From assembly GCF_031461075.1 (NCBI RefSeq), contig NZ_JAVKPK010000009.1, positions 3,728-67,727 of the forward strand: 64,000 bases of DNA, given 5' to 3'. The translations under genes and the position numbers were made by a program. This document shows positions 10,401 through 19,218 of the stretch, piece by piece. Source of the DNA: Methanosarcina baikalica. GTDB lineage: Archaea > Halobacteriota > Methanosarcinia > Methanosarcinales > Methanosarcinaceae. The notes under the pieces are model-generated. The model saw only the letters and a program-made list of their open reading frames with translations, made no database searches and was not told where the DNA came from. The stretch's first letter is position 1. The number at the start of each line of letters is the position of its first letter.

Positions 10401-10564
10401 TTTATTCTCTGTTATCAGATCTGAATGGGATAAGTTATGTGAGAAAGATTGATTTTATTAAAGCCGAAAACGAAACTCCTGAAAAACAACCCAGACCTTC
10501 CGCCCTGCCCTGCAACGGGAAACATGAGATCAATCTGCTCTGGAAAGCCGAGAAGGAGGAGTAA
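7415..10564 (+). CDS. Baseplate J-like protein 1 (large, Afp11-like)
   Basis: The product is 1049 residues. The N-terminus (ALSRIFADMAENLLNNLNEAP at about 45-65) is the usual eCIS wedge start. A beta-rich middle has repeated SYWIRVRL/RWIRCRL-type strands. The C-terminal 250 residues are the baseplate J domain: DRTSGKIRFGNGIRGMIPP, then GGGEAGNL, then the FLHPLKGGKKGEGWDFG motif near 975-990. It builds the baseplate wedge that contacts the sheath. GGAGGAG lies just before the ATG. An acidic insertion of about 60 residues (near 375-450) is Glu/Lys-rich and probably disordered. The gene ends 2 bp before the next start. Confidence 0.92.
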   Translation: MERKTPKIRETTADTVLEKIQKKAPFYVPEWTPGAEGDFGNALSRIFADMAENLLNNLNEAPRKHLLSFLDMLNFSLSPARPASTVLCFVPVSKAPENVTIPAKTRVTAKSPDGETLFFETEKTFAITPSKLCFVCSLDRERDAIFDHSSTVDGTEPSTLLSGTNMQKHAFYIGDEEFFRSGKGKISFTLTAAGAVEARMLAEENMFVWEYAAPASGNEKDKMEITEWFSFSAARFSGEKFEILKGEEVIGKGKINGLESRWIRCRLKGEGIKELEQFFLGPVKVDVSAEGIKPDFLFYNDIPLEDGEAGVQPFGSKPILYDTFYIACSEAFSRQGSEVLIDFYLKPGRPGLISKKPVLSWEYWSGESWRSLKKYMDFSANIGESEEGKSGSEGELPELELENFLVKNIIETEAEMEAEKEPNGIGRLFISKEKEDRKKEEENLLLVHVNVKIREMPPMAPGSINGEESYWIRVRLIEGIFGKECGISKKNSIIPGRPPTYEIEPEKFYPPEIRKLIFSYSDRNGREPDYLVSENNLAFVNRRKELKRAGSFKPFETVSEPLPAVYLGFTSKFVKGPLSLFIKLEETFVDQGVPVKFEWQYLVAAGKESAGEWKELQVLDETGGLAKSGILEFFVPEEMKTLQCYGSKSPLYWIRFLFTEGKRTPRISGLYPNCIWALQAKTVKDEILGSGFRETGQELELRNRPVVDAEVWVNEVDWLSEGEKEALLNKNGARDVKTVKDSSDRILEFWVRWEKVADFSSSDGRSRHYLLDRTSGKIRFGNGIRGMIPPLGMNNIKASYRTGGGEAGNLTAFSIKKLYSSLKHINAVYNPAASEGGARTESLEELVARAPATFKHRGRAVNREDIICFTKEASQKVAKVKVLSGSDEEGNRFPGLMTVVIVPDLPEQKPAPTAEILQIVEAHLNEKTPNIGKLKVAGPVYYEVSVRAELVTTDLEALSEIENRVKSKVEEFLHPLKGGKKGEGWDFGQIPSTSDFYSLLSDLNGISYVRKIDFIKAENETPEKQPRPSALPCNGKHEINLLWKAEKEE

Positions 10565-10566
10565 AG

Positions 10567-12570
10567 ATGGCGTTGCCGGTCCCGAACCTGGATAATAGAA
10601 CCTTTGAACAGCTCCTTCAAGAAGCCAGAAAGTCCATCCCGAACTATGCTTCTCAATGGACAAAACATAACCCTGCTGACCCTGGGATCACTCTTGTCGA
10701 ACTTTTTGCCTGGCTGGTAGAAATTACCAGTTATAGGATCAATCTCGTTACCGATGAGCATCGTCTCAAATACCTGAAGCTGCTGGGGGTCAGGCCCCGG
10801 GGCATTTCACCTGCCACTGCGGATCTCAGTTTTGAAATGGATGAGGTAATACATCTCGATAAAGGCACGGATTTTCTGGCCGAAAAAGCCGGTGAGAATA
10901 TCGAGTTTGAACTTTCGGAAGGCGTCACTGTTATTCCTGTTCAGCTCGAAAAAATAATTGTAAATGAAATGTCAGTAGTTTTGTCTCAGGCCTCGTCCAT
11001 AAATTTTTCACAGGCTCCAAAGCTTTCTAAAGGGATTTTCGACCGAACAGTTGCAAACTCCAAAGAAGACCTTTTTTTCGCACCTTTTGGCCTGGAGACC
11101 AGGAAAAACAGTGAACTGTACCTGGGCTTCAAGCTTAAAACCCGAAAAATCATAAGTCCTGACCTGGAGTATCCCTATGACTCGCTCAATTTAATGTGCT
11201 ATCTCTATGAAAAAGACCTTCCTCAACCTGGAAAACACGGGGAAGAAGCCGAATATTCCTTCGAAAACTCAAAACTGAAGTGGGAGATCTACATTCCATC
11301 CCCTGAAGGAAAACAATGGAAGGAAGTTTTCCCTGAAGACAGGACACAAAACTTCAGGAAAAGTGGCAGCTTTCTTTTCACAGGCCTTGAAGGCTGGGTC
11401 TGCTCATATCTCGAGGCCTTGCGTTCCCTGGAGGAAGAAGAGAAATATTTCTGGCTGCGCTGCACCCTTCTGGAGTCCGAATACGAATACCCGCCAAGGA
11501 TTGAAAAGATCAACCTGAATGTGGCAACCGTTATCCAGAAAAAGAGAGTGACTGACGGGATGCTTGAAAAAAGCAATGGGCTTCCCGGACAGGTTTTCAA
11601 ACTGCCTGAAACCCGGGTTCTCAGGGGGAGCCTCAAACTGGCTCTTGCAGGGGAAGAGTGGAACGAAGTTGAGGACTTTGACGGTTCTGGGCCTGAAAGC
11701 CCTCATTTTACACTGGACAGTATGAAAGGGGAAATCCGCTTCGGGGATGGGCTCCAGGGAAAAGTACCCCCAGAAGATACCGAAATTCAGGTTCTCGAAT
11801 ACGAATCCTCAAGAGGAGATCAGGGAAACTTTCCGGCTAGCTCCAGGTGGGCAGTAAAAGGGGACAAATTTGAGGGACTGGCAATAAGCAACCTCAAACC
11901 CGCAGTCGGCGGAAAGAGGGAAGAGAGCATAGATGAGGCCTTTGAACGTTTCATCAGGGACCTGACAGTACCATACAGGGCAGTTACTTCAGAGGACTTC
12001 GAATACATTGCTCGCGAGACCCCTGACCTGAGGATAGCGCAGGCAAAAGTTATCCCCAATTTTGACCCTTACAGGCAGGTCGAAAAAGAGGGCATAGTAA
12101 CGGTAGTTATAATTCCGTTCAGTCCACTTGACGTTTTAGAAACTCCGCCCGAGCCTTCCCTGGGTTTCAGAGCAGCGGTTGCCAGGCACCTTGAGAATCA
12201 CCGTTTGCTCGGAACCCGTGTGTATGTGGTTTCTCCGAAATATGTCCGGGTTGAGGTGAAAGTTACCCTGGGAATTTTAAAAGGCTTTTTCGAGCAAGAA
12301 ATCCGGAAGATAGTTCTTGAAAAACTTAACCTTTATCTCCATCCGGCAAAAGGCGGCAAAAACGGGAAAGGGTGGCCAGTAGGAAAACCGGTTTACCGCT
12401 CGGAAATTTACCGGCTTATTATGGAAACCGAAGGCGTGAGTCTGATACAGAAAATTAGTATTTCTTCCCAAAACGGTGCAAACCTGGACGAAAATGGAGA
12501 CCTGAAACTGACTTATACAGCTACGGTTTATTCCGGAGAGCATTCAGTGGAAATACAAACCTTTTCTTAA
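10567..12570 (+). CDS. Baseplate J-like protein 2 (Afp12-like position)
   Basis: The 667-residue protein starts with a compact wedge N-terminus (NYASQWTKHNPADPGITLVE at about 24-43). It has the J-family core GEIRFGDGLQGKVPP at about 390 and the C-terminal YLHPAKGGKNGKGWPVG at about 590-606, paralogous to the motif of the preceding protein. The two J proteins probably form the wedge heterodimer as in other eCIS baseplates. GGAGGAG in the end of the upstream gene serves as its ribosome site. The stop codon lies inside a perfect hairpin (12556-12578). Confidence 0.92.
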   Translation: MALPVPNLDNRTFEQLLQEARKSIPNYASQWTKHNPADPGITLVELFAWLVEITSYRINLVTDEHRLKYLKLLGVRPRGISPATADLSFEMDEVIHLDKGTDFLAEKAGENIEFELSEGVTVIPVQLEKIIVNEMSVVLSQASSINFSQAPKLSKGIFDRTVANSKEDLFFAPFGLETRKNSELYLGFKLKTRKIISPDLEYPYDSLNLMCYLYEKDLPQPGKHGEEAEYSFENSKLKWEIYIPSPEGKQWKEVFPEDRTQNFRKSGSFLFTGLEGWVCSYLEALRSLEEEEKYFWLRCTLLESEYEYPPRIEKINLNVATVIQKKRVTDGMLEKSNGLPGQVFKLPETRVLRGSLKLALAGEEWNEVEDFDGSGPESPHFTLDSMKGEIRFGDGLQGKVPPEDTEIQVLEYESSRGDQGNFPASSRWAVKGDKFEGLAISNLKPAVGGKREESIDEAFERFIRDLTVPYRAVTSEDFEYIARETPDLRIAQAKVIPNFDPYRQVEKEGIVTVVIIPFSPLDVLETPPEPSLGFRAAVARHLENHRLLGTRVYVVSPKYVRVEVKVTLGILKGFFEQEIRKIVLEKLNLYLHPAKGGKNGKGWPVGKPVYRSEIYRLIMETEGVSLIQKISISSQNGANLDENGDLKLTYTATVYSGEHSVEIQTFS

Positions 12571-12578
12571 AAGGTTTG
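12556..12578 (+). promoter_or_regulatory. Perfect 10-bp hairpin spanning the stop codon of the second J gene
   Basis: CAAACCTTTT and AAAAGGTTTG are exact inverted repeats separated by CTT. The TAA stop of the J-like gene is in the loop-proximal part. No long T tract follows at once, so attenuation, mRNA processing or protection is as likely as full termination. It divides the operon between the wedge genes and the last two genes. Confidence 0.7.
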
Positions 12579-12663
12579 CAGAAGAGTAAATATAAAAAAA
12601 CTTTTAAAAGAGCTAAGAGCTTTTTCGCTCAAGCTTTTTTTAAAAGACTTGCAGGAGAGAAGC

Positions 12664-14754
12664 ATGCAGGAGAGCAAATATAAAAGGATCAATACAAAGT
12701 CCCTTTTCGGAGAGTTCAAAAGCGGACTTGAAAACCTGGAACTAACGGAGAAAGGGCTTCGTCTGACCCGCAGGGAACTCTATAAGCCAGGGAATGATAT
12801 CCTCAATGAACCTGACATGGAAATGCGTGATGTTGATACCGATGAATGCGATATCGTTTATGTTCTTGACAGAAAGAACGCCTCCATTCTTACCTGCCAC
12901 CGGGATTTTGAAAAGCTCCGATTCCCTGCTTACGGATCAGGAGCTCTAGCTTCGGTGTTTGAGTCTCCTGAAGGCATAACTATCGATGAAAACTCAGTTT
13001 ATGTAATCGGCGCACTAAGAGTTCCTGACGGGGAGAAAAAAGAAGCTCTTGTTGCCTTTGGAAAAAAAGACCTTAAAGTCCTCTGGATGGTAGGTGAAGG
13101 GCCTGATGGGCTTGCCCTTACAGACCTCATTGATCTTGATATGGATTCTGCCGGAAACCTGTACGTCCTGGAAAAAGGCAGGCATCGAGTTCTCAAACTC
13201 CCTCTTTCCTGCAGAGAAAGGGGTTTTTCCGACATAGGAAAGGTCGAGTTACAGGAGCCAGAAAATATCTATGTTGATACGAAAGGAAAGCTGCAGATTT
13301 TTGACAGTAAGGCAGGATATTTTGTACTTGGAACAGACGGTATTGCTGAAAAAATGGACATTACCTCCTCCATGCAGGGAATGATTAGCAGAAAACGGAC
13401 TCATGACTCAAGAAATAACATGTACTTGATTATCGACAATGGAACAAGACTGAGACTCCTCGAGTATGTTAAGGAATACAGCCCTGATCCTGAAGGGGTT
13501 TTCAAAGGGACGTACCTTTCAAAGCCCGTGGACAGTCAGGTCCAGAAGACCCAATGGTATCGTTTCATGCTGGAAGGTAGTTTTCCCAGAGGGACAACGG
13601 TCGAATTTCATTATTACATATCGGATGAATTTCTGGACGAAAATGAATTGAGGGAATTTCCTGAGAGCAAATGGAAGGAAGGGCTTCCAGGGAGTTCGGT
13701 TGTCCAGGGAGAGAAAAAAAGGGATGCACTCTTCCAGACCGAACGTGAAGGGCGCTATCTCTGGTTCAGGATCACCCTTGTAGGGACTGAAAAGCTCTCA
13801 CCAGAGGTCTCTGCGGTCACAATTTTCTTCCCAAAGGTCTCCTATCTTGAATACCTGCCTTCAGTTTACAGTGAAAATCCTGCAAACAGGGATTTTCTTG
13901 ATCGTTTTCTTGCTATTTTCGAGAGCCTTTTTTTTGAAATTGATTTTACAATTGACCACCTGGGCAGATGGTTTGACGCTGCAGGCACTCCCCCGGAATT
14001 TCTGGAGTGGTTGTCAAGCTGGGTAGCCGTCAATCAAGGAAGAGGAGAAAGGGTAACCCGAAAAAAAGTTTCGGAGGCAAAGCAGAGGGAGTTCATTTCT
14101 CATGCTGTTTCAATGTACAGGGACAGAGGAACCCGGCAAGGGCTTGAAGACCTCATTTTCCTATACACCGGGAAAAAACCAATCATAATTGAAAATCTCC
14201 CTGCAGGCTGCATAAAAAGAAGATCTGAATATGAAAATCGAAAGGAAAATAAAAGGCGTGAGAACCAGAAAGGGGATAATTCAAAGAATGAAAGCCCGAA
14301 GAAAAACAGAAATCCTGAACAAAAAAAGTTTCTCTTTTTCCCTCCGGAAGAAGCAAGAGTAAAACGTCCTGATGGAAAAGGAAACGCCCGGAGGGAAGAT
14401 TCCCTGCATGACGTCCTCTATGGAGGAGAAAATTTCAGTTTTGTCGTCTTATTCGAAGAAAAACCGGAAGAAGCTGAGCTGGAACTTATTAAGGATATAA
14501 TAGAAGAAGAAAAACCGGCCTATACGACCTACAGAATAAAGGTGCTTGAACCCTGGTTCTATCTGGATGGCCATACTTACCTGGGTAAAAATACAATGTT
14601 AAGACGCCCCAAGTTCCTTCTTGGCAAGTGTTCTGTCCTGGGCAGGGATACCGCGCTAGGAGTGGAAAAAAGCCCTGATGTTGCTGACAGAGATAAAAAT
14701 CATGCTCATTCAATCGGACAGGTTACTTCCAGTAAAGGTCTGGATTATTTCTAA
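12664..14754 (+). CDS. Tail-protein-I-like baseplate protein with an N-terminal NHL/beta-propeller-like region
   Basis: From the ATG at 12664 the product is 696 residues. Residues about 50-260 contain repeated strands of NHL/propeller type (GITIDENSVYVIG, DLDMDSAGNLYVLEKGRHRVLKL). A linker domain follows (TQWYRFMLEGSF). The region about 395-520 is the phage tail protein I domain, with LEYLPSVYSENPANRDFLDR, EFLEWLSSWVAV and the MYRDRGTRQGLEDLI motif. A charged Lys/Asn/Glu stretch at about 520-575 is a likely flexible linker before the C-terminal domain. An in-frame TTG exists at 12649, but AGGAGA at 12653-12658 fits the ATG at 12664. It closes the baseplate and may bear fibres. Confidence 0.85.
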   Translation: MQESKYKRINTKSLFGEFKSGLENLELTEKGLRLTRRELYKPGNDILNEPDMEMRDVDTDECDIVYVLDRKNASILTCHRDFEKLRFPAYGSGALASVFESPEGITIDENSVYVIGALRVPDGEKKEALVAFGKKDLKVLWMVGEGPDGLALTDLIDLDMDSAGNLYVLEKGRHRVLKLPLSCRERGFSDIGKVELQEPENIYVDTKGKLQIFDSKAGYFVLGTDGIAEKMDITSSMQGMISRKRTHDSRNNMYLIIDNGTRLRLLEYVKEYSPDPEGVFKGTYLSKPVDSQVQKTQWYRFMLEGSFPRGTTVEFHYYISDEFLDENELREFPESKWKEGLPGSSVVQGEKKRDALFQTEREGRYLWFRITLVGTEKLSPEVSAVTIFFPKVSYLEYLPSVYSENPANRDFLDRFLAIFESLFFEIDFTIDHLGRWFDAAGTPPEFLEWLSSWVAVNQGRGERVTRKKVSEAKQREFISHAVSMYRDRGTRQGLEDLIFLYTGKKPIIIENLPAGCIKRRSEYENRKENKRRENQKGDNSKNESPKKNRNPEQKKFLFFPPEEARVKRPDGKGNARREDSLHDVLYGGENFSFVVLFEEKPEEAELELIKDIIEEEKPAYTTYRIKVLEPWFYLDGHTYLGKNTMLRRPKFLLGKCSVLGRDTALGVEKSPDVADRDKNHAHSIGQVTSSKGLDYF

Positions 14755-14767
14755 AGGAGATTTGGAA

Positions 14768-16273
14768 ATGTTAGAAAATGGAGAGGAAAAAGAGGAATTC
14801 GAACTTCATCAGTTCCAGCGGAACAGATATTTTTATGGAAAACTGATGACTGTCAGGGATTTCGAGATCGAGCAGGAATATTTTAACGGGAAGCGTTATT
14901 TGCTTAACAGATTGATTCACGGCAAGGGCATCCTATGCGGTTTCTCAAGCCTTGAGCTGTTCCCGGAAGAATCGGGTGAGGTAAAGATAAGGTTCAGGGA
15001 CGGGGGAATAGCCCTGGATATCCTTGGCAGGGAAATTGTTGTGCCCGTAGATATAGAAAAAAAGGTTATGACCCTAGAAGGAATTCCCTTCAAGAAGCAG
15101 GAATTAATAAAGCCAGCCTACCTTTACCTGAAATACAGCTCTGTAGTCTCGGAACTTGTAAGAGCAGCCTCAAACCCTCTGAGCTGTGAGGAGGTTGCCT
15201 GCCCGAACCGAATCCTGGAGGATTTTGAGGTAATTGCAACCTTTGAGTACCCGGCAGAAAACGAAAATAAAAAGTTATCCGTATCATGTACGGCATGCGC
15301 AGAGGCCGATGAGAAAGTCTTCTTTGCCGCAGTCAATGATGACCTCTCGATTAATGACGAAGAAAGCTCCCACAGGCATTTTCTCCAGACCCGGAGTGAA
15401 GAAGCCGCAATGAAAACAAGTGCAACTGGGGTAGTGTACTTCAAGCAGCCCACTGTAAATTCCATTACCTCCCCCCTTATCGATCCCAAACTGGGTACAG
15501 GCCCGATTTTCATTCAACTGGGCCTGGAAACGGAAGAAAACCAGATCCTGACAGGGTTTGCAGTATCCGGAGTGGAAAACGGCTATTCAGGACTCCAGCT
15601 CCAAACTATTTTTGATGCCTCTTCGGGCAAGTTCAACGTCCAGGTAATTTTCAAAGATGAAAGCGAGAGGAGATCGATCAGAGTTCGCTGGTGGGCTTCA
15701 AGGGCTGATACGCGCTACAGGACTGAAGAAGTCAAATCCGATGTTACTCTAACAAAATACAGGTTTGTATCCGATCCGGATGTCAAAGTAAAGCTCGTGG
15801 AAAACGGCCTGTGTGAGTCCGGAGCCAAGAACTGTATGGAGTCCGGAGTCATCCACGGAGGAGACCATTATGCCAGGATAGGAAATGATGTTGCCCTGAA
15901 CGGAAACCCGAAAAAACTAGCCGAGATCGTCAGGGAACAACAGAATAAAGACGAAACGAAACAACTTTACACGGAATGGGAAGTCGGTGGTGGCTGGGTC
16001 CTGAAAGTGGAGAATTTCGACAGCACGTTAAAGCCGCCTGTAGTCGAGATTAAACTCAAATTCGAAGAACAAGAACTGAAGTCCTTTGAAGTCTCGAAAG
16101 GGGATCTTATCACCTACTGCGAAGACATTGCAGGGGAAACCGGAGTGCCTCTATTTGTGACTTACATCGATGATATATATATCCCAGGAATTAAGAGCCT
16201 GATCGGGAGAGAAGCAAAGGTCATTTTAAAATACACCTGGACAGTATCGAAAAATTTTAGAACTCTTGATTAA
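14768..16273 (+). CDS. Conserved injection-system-associated protein of unknown function
   Basis: The 501-residue protein begins with FELHQFQRNRYFYGKLMTVR and GKRYLLNRLIHGKGILCGF. I associate such starts with the last genes of contractile injection clusters, but I know no experimental role. There is no signal peptide or membrane segment. The rest is beta-rich and contains Cys pairs (CEEVACP near 145, CTAC near 180, CESGAKNC near 345). AAAGGAGA at 14753-14760 selects the ATG at 14768 over the longer frame that would overlap the previous gene by 77 bp. A hairpin with a following T-rich stretch lies about 25 bp after its stop, so it ends the operon. It might be a fibre, adaptor or cargo. Confidence 0.8.
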   Translation: MLENGEEKEEFELHQFQRNRYFYGKLMTVRDFEIEQEYFNGKRYLLNRLIHGKGILCGFSSLELFPEESGEVKIRFRDGGIALDILGREIVVPVDIEKKVMTLEGIPFKKQELIKPAYLYLKYSSVVSELVRAASNPLSCEEVACPNRILEDFEVIATFEYPAENENKKLSVSCTACAEADEKVFFAAVNDDLSINDEESSHRHFLQTRSEEAAMKTSATGVVYFKQPTVNSITSPLIDPKLGTGPIFIQLGLETEENQILTGFAVSGVENGYSGLQLQTIFDASSGKFNVQVIFKDESERRSIRVRWWASRADTRYRTEEVKSDVTLTKYRFVSDPDVKVKLVENGLCESGAKNCMESGVIHGGDHYARIGNDVALNGNPKKLAEIVREQQNKDETKQLYTEWEVGGGWVLKVENFDSTLKPPVVEIKLKFEEQELKSFEVSKGDLITYCEDIAGETGVPLFVTYIDDIYIPGIKSLIGREAKVILKYTWTVSKNFRTLD

Positions 16274-16298
16274 AATACTGATAGAAAAAGATGGGAAA

Positions 16299-16345
16299 GA
16301 AAAGGAAATTAAGTTAAGAGAAAAGATACTGAATTTTTCCTTTTC
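16299..16345 (+). terminator. Hairpin terminator at the end of the injection-system operon
   Basis: GAAAAGGAAATT (16299-16310) pairs with AATTTTTCCTTTTC (16332-16345), with a small bulge. T-rich sequence follows (CATTTTATAAC). It lies 26 bp after the last CIS stop codon. Confidence 0.55.
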
Positions 16346-16479
16346 TTCAAGTCTCATTTTATAACTCATTAAGCTGTATGATATATCAGGTTAATCAGGT
16401 TATGAATCCCTCTTGTTTCTCTTTTTCGGATTTTCGAGGAATCCATCTCTTTTTAGATAAGGCAGTTAATTATCCTGAT

Positions 16480-18069
16480 TTATTTATTCTCAACTGAACA
16501 TGAAACCAACTTAGGTTGAGCTGAAGTAGAAGTAATCTTTCTTCTCAGGAATTCTCCAATCTTAAATTCTCCTTTGTAAAATGGAATCGCAATCATGTGA
16601 ATAATTAAAGATAAAATAATAACGTCCAACATACCAATCAAAATCGACAGATAAGGAACGCTCCATTGTTTAATGCCATATTCGCGATATAATATGCTAA
16701 AATACATATTTGAAAGCCAATTCGAACTACTCACAATCGGAATGTCCCAGGGGCACCTTCCGAATACAAAACACAGGTACATTCCCGCCACAAAAATAAG
16801 AGTTCCTGTTAAGGAGTTTACCGATTTCAGGTAAAAAGGCTTCATTCCAAATAGGGCGATTTTTATAGGAATGTTATTTCTCGTATAAGTAAAGTAGAAT
16901 ATTATTAACCCAAGAATGGATAAAAGGATTCCCCAATTCTGTAAATTTCCTATTAAGGGATAGGGAGCTAAATTCTTTGGGTCTGATATTATTAATATGC
17001 TTTTGTTTTTATAGTTTGAGTTACTCTCGTTTCCATCAAGAGGGTCCCAATGAAAACTTGTGGCATTAATAGTTTTTATGCCTGTGTCGTCCCATTCGTG
17101 AGTGAAATTTTCATTCCACTGTATGTATGCAGTGCTATTATTAGATTTTATGGATGCATTATTATTAGATACTGCTAATGCATCTTCTGTTTCATTAGAA
17201 TAAGATATATTTCCGAAAATGCTATTGTCAGAAGAATTATTATCCCACTCAATTACAGTAGTGGTTTCCATTATAGTCCGAGTATCGGTTTCCGATAGAT
17301 TCTTCTGAATATCAGCTCTTGTTGGGGTCCGAATATCAGTTTCCGGTAGAGCCGGAATATTCTTACGTTTTCCACAAGTTGCATTGAGACAAGTAGAGAA
17401 AGAATAATCGTTATCCTTGTAACCACAGTAACAGCAATTCTTAGAGGAATTATCCAAATTATAAGTACTGCTATTGCAATTAAATTCTTCTTCCCCGTCC
17501 AGCATGATCTCAGTGAAATTTGAAATCTTATAAATGTGGGCACTGTTATTACTGTCAAATCCTTCTTTCTCGTCCAGCATGGAGAAATTCTGAACTGTTA
17601 TGCAGGTATTGTTTCTGATCTCAACAGGAACCCAGTAAGAAACATTTATAGGAATTCCGTCCTGAAAAATTGCTGCAGAGACATAATAGGTGCCAATTTT
17701 ATCCCATTTGTGAGTACAATTTGATTGATAAGCTACACCTATATTACTACAATTTCCGCTCATTGGGATAGGTGGTGTATGATCAGATGTATTATTGTTA
17801 CAATCCCAGTAAAACACGATAACTCTTTTATCTGAAAATAGCGAGCGGTTGTACGTTGTGATAAAAGTATAATTCTTATTAGGATATCCCCATATTTTAT
17901 ATTCACTTACAGGGGAACTGAAATCTTTATCCCATTTACCAGTGTAATTATTTTCGTCAAATGAATAATTATAGGAAACATTTTCTGCGCTTCCTAAGCC
18001 CGCAAATCCTGTGATAAAAGAGAGGAAGACAAGAATAAGCAAGCAGGTTGAGCGCAGATTTTTCTTCAT
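16480..18069 (-). CDS. Secreted/membrane-anchored protein rich in N-glycosylation sequons
   Basis: From the internal ATG at 18069 the product is 529 residues with a clean signal peptide (KKNLRSTCLLILVFLSF, then GSAENV). The long frame from 18120 would add 17 hydrophobic residues before it. The extracellular part is dominated by Asn/Ser/Thr with many N-x-S/T sequons, Cys pairs (NCCYCGY) and PKD-like segments (HKWDKIGTYYVSAAIF). The C-terminal 170 residues hold about four hydrophobic segments (NWGILLSILGLIIFYFTY, TGTLIFVAGMYLCFVFG, YLSILIGMLDVIILSLIIHM), so the protein is anchored in the membrane. I do not recognise a named family. It converges on the injection-system operon but shares no operon with it. 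Confidence 0.75.
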   Translation of the reverse strand: MKKNLRSTCLLILVFLSFITGFAGLGSAENVSYNYSFDENNYTGKWDKDFSSPVSEYKIWGYPNKNYTFITTYNRSLFSDKRVIVFYWDCNNNTSDHTPPIPMSGNCSNIGVAYQSNCTHKWDKIGTYYVSAAIFQDGIPINVSYWVPVEIRNNTCITVQNFSMLDEKEGFDSNNSAHIYKISNFTEIMLDGEEEFNCNSSTYNLDNSSKNCCYCGYKDNDYSFSTCLNATCGKRKNIPALPETDIRTPTRADIQKNLSETDTRTIMETTTVIEWDNNSSDNSIFGNISYSNETEDALAVSNNNASIKSNNSTAYIQWNENFTHEWDDTGIKTINATSFHWDPLDGNESNSNYKNKSILIISDPKNLAPYPLIGNLQNWGILLSILGLIIFYFTYTRNNIPIKIALFGMKPFYLKSVNSLTGTLIFVAGMYLCFVFGRCPWDIPIVSSSNWLSNMYFSILYREYGIKQWSVPYLSILIGMLDVIILSLIIHMIAIPFYKGEFKIGEFLRRKITSTSAQPKLVSCSVENK

Positions 18070-18729
18070 ATAACTATTTAACAGGTTTAATAAATATATA
18101 AAGATTTGGTTTATCTTCATAAAACTATTTTCTTTAAAGTCTTTAGAAATAGATAACTGATATGGATCATCCTATGAATTGCAGAAAAATTGCATAGATG
18201 TGAAAGCTATTTATAATGTAGAATTCCATCTCAGTGTAGCTCCCAATAAGGCTACAAAGCTCCAGTGGAACATTCAATGACCAGCATGCTTCTTTTACTT
18301 CAGAAAAGGGTAGTGTTGCAAATTTGCTGTAAATTCAAAGTTAAATTTCAGGATACTTGTATTATATCTGGATTAGTGACTTCCTGCGATTTATGATTTT
18401 CCAAAAAACTTGTACCCTACCAAAAATGCGAACCTTTTATCCTAAAACGTTGGGATTTTCTAGTTTGGCAGGAAGGCGAATTCTATAAAAAAATCTTTTA
18501 AGGAATGATTGATAAATAACTTCAATTTTTCACTTTGGTAATGGCCCATATAATTCCATTTCATAAATAACCATCAAATACAATACCGGTGCAAAATAAT
18601 TGAAATTAAATTTTCGTCATTCCTAAGGGCTAGTTACGAAATAACTTAAGTAACACATTATTCAGAGTAAAATCAAGGGAAATACTTATGAAAATGGCAA
18701 AGTACAGTGTAAAAATGGGCTTAAATTAT
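18070..18729. other. Gene-free AT-rich spacer
   Basis: There is no open frame of significant length. The region carries the 5' side of the sequon-rich membrane protein gene. I see no RNA gene or clear repeat. Confidence 0.5.
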
Positions 18730-19188
18730 TTAGCCGTGGATATCTAAGCACAGCGTATTTGCTCTATTATAATGATTATATCCAGTTTTCAAATATTCTT
18801 TATATTGATTTATGTCTGCTACTGCATCTATATTAGCAAGCTCTTCATTACCTGCCTTTACCATTAGCTTCCCAGCAGAATTATAGTCCTGCATAGCAAG
18901 ACCCCATTCCTTTTGAGCTTCTTGTAGTTTCGGAGAGACTTTAAATTGGTTGTTTTCATCGATTGCCTTTTGAGTATCATCGGCAATGTATTGACCGTAT
19001 GTAACAAGCGTTTTAAAATCGTCGCTTTTTGAAGCATCTGAAACTGTTTTGAAATCGGATGATAATGACGAAGTGTGGCGTGCCATGCTGTATTCCCACT
19101 GGCGATCTTGATAGCCGCCACCTGCACAGCCACAGGCTATCGTAGTTACTATAAAAATCAGTGATATAATAAGATGATTTTTGTTCAA
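18730..19188 (-). CDS. Small predicted lipoprotein
   Basis: With a TTG start at 19188 the product is 152 residues: NKNHLIISLIFIVTTIACGC, a hydrophobic segment ending in a lipobox-like ACGC, then a soluble helical domain (residues about 35-150). The start is fixed by GAGGTGG (complement of 19194-19200) five bases upstream. A longer frame to 19218 lacks such a site. The helical part has no motif I can name (WGLAMQDYNSAGKLMVKAGN). It would sit on the outer face of the membrane. Single gene with spacers on both sides. Confidence 0.75.
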   Translation of the reverse strand: MNKNHLIISLIFIVTTIACGCAGGGYQDRQWEYSMARHTSSLSSDFKTVSDASKSDDFKTLVTYGQYIADDTQKAIDENNQFKVSPKLQEAQKEWGLAMQDYNSAGKLMVKAGNEELANIDAVADINQYKEYLKTGYNHYNRANTLCLDIHG

Positions 19189-19218
19189 CTTTTCCACCTC
19201 TAAATTTAAAAATTTCAA

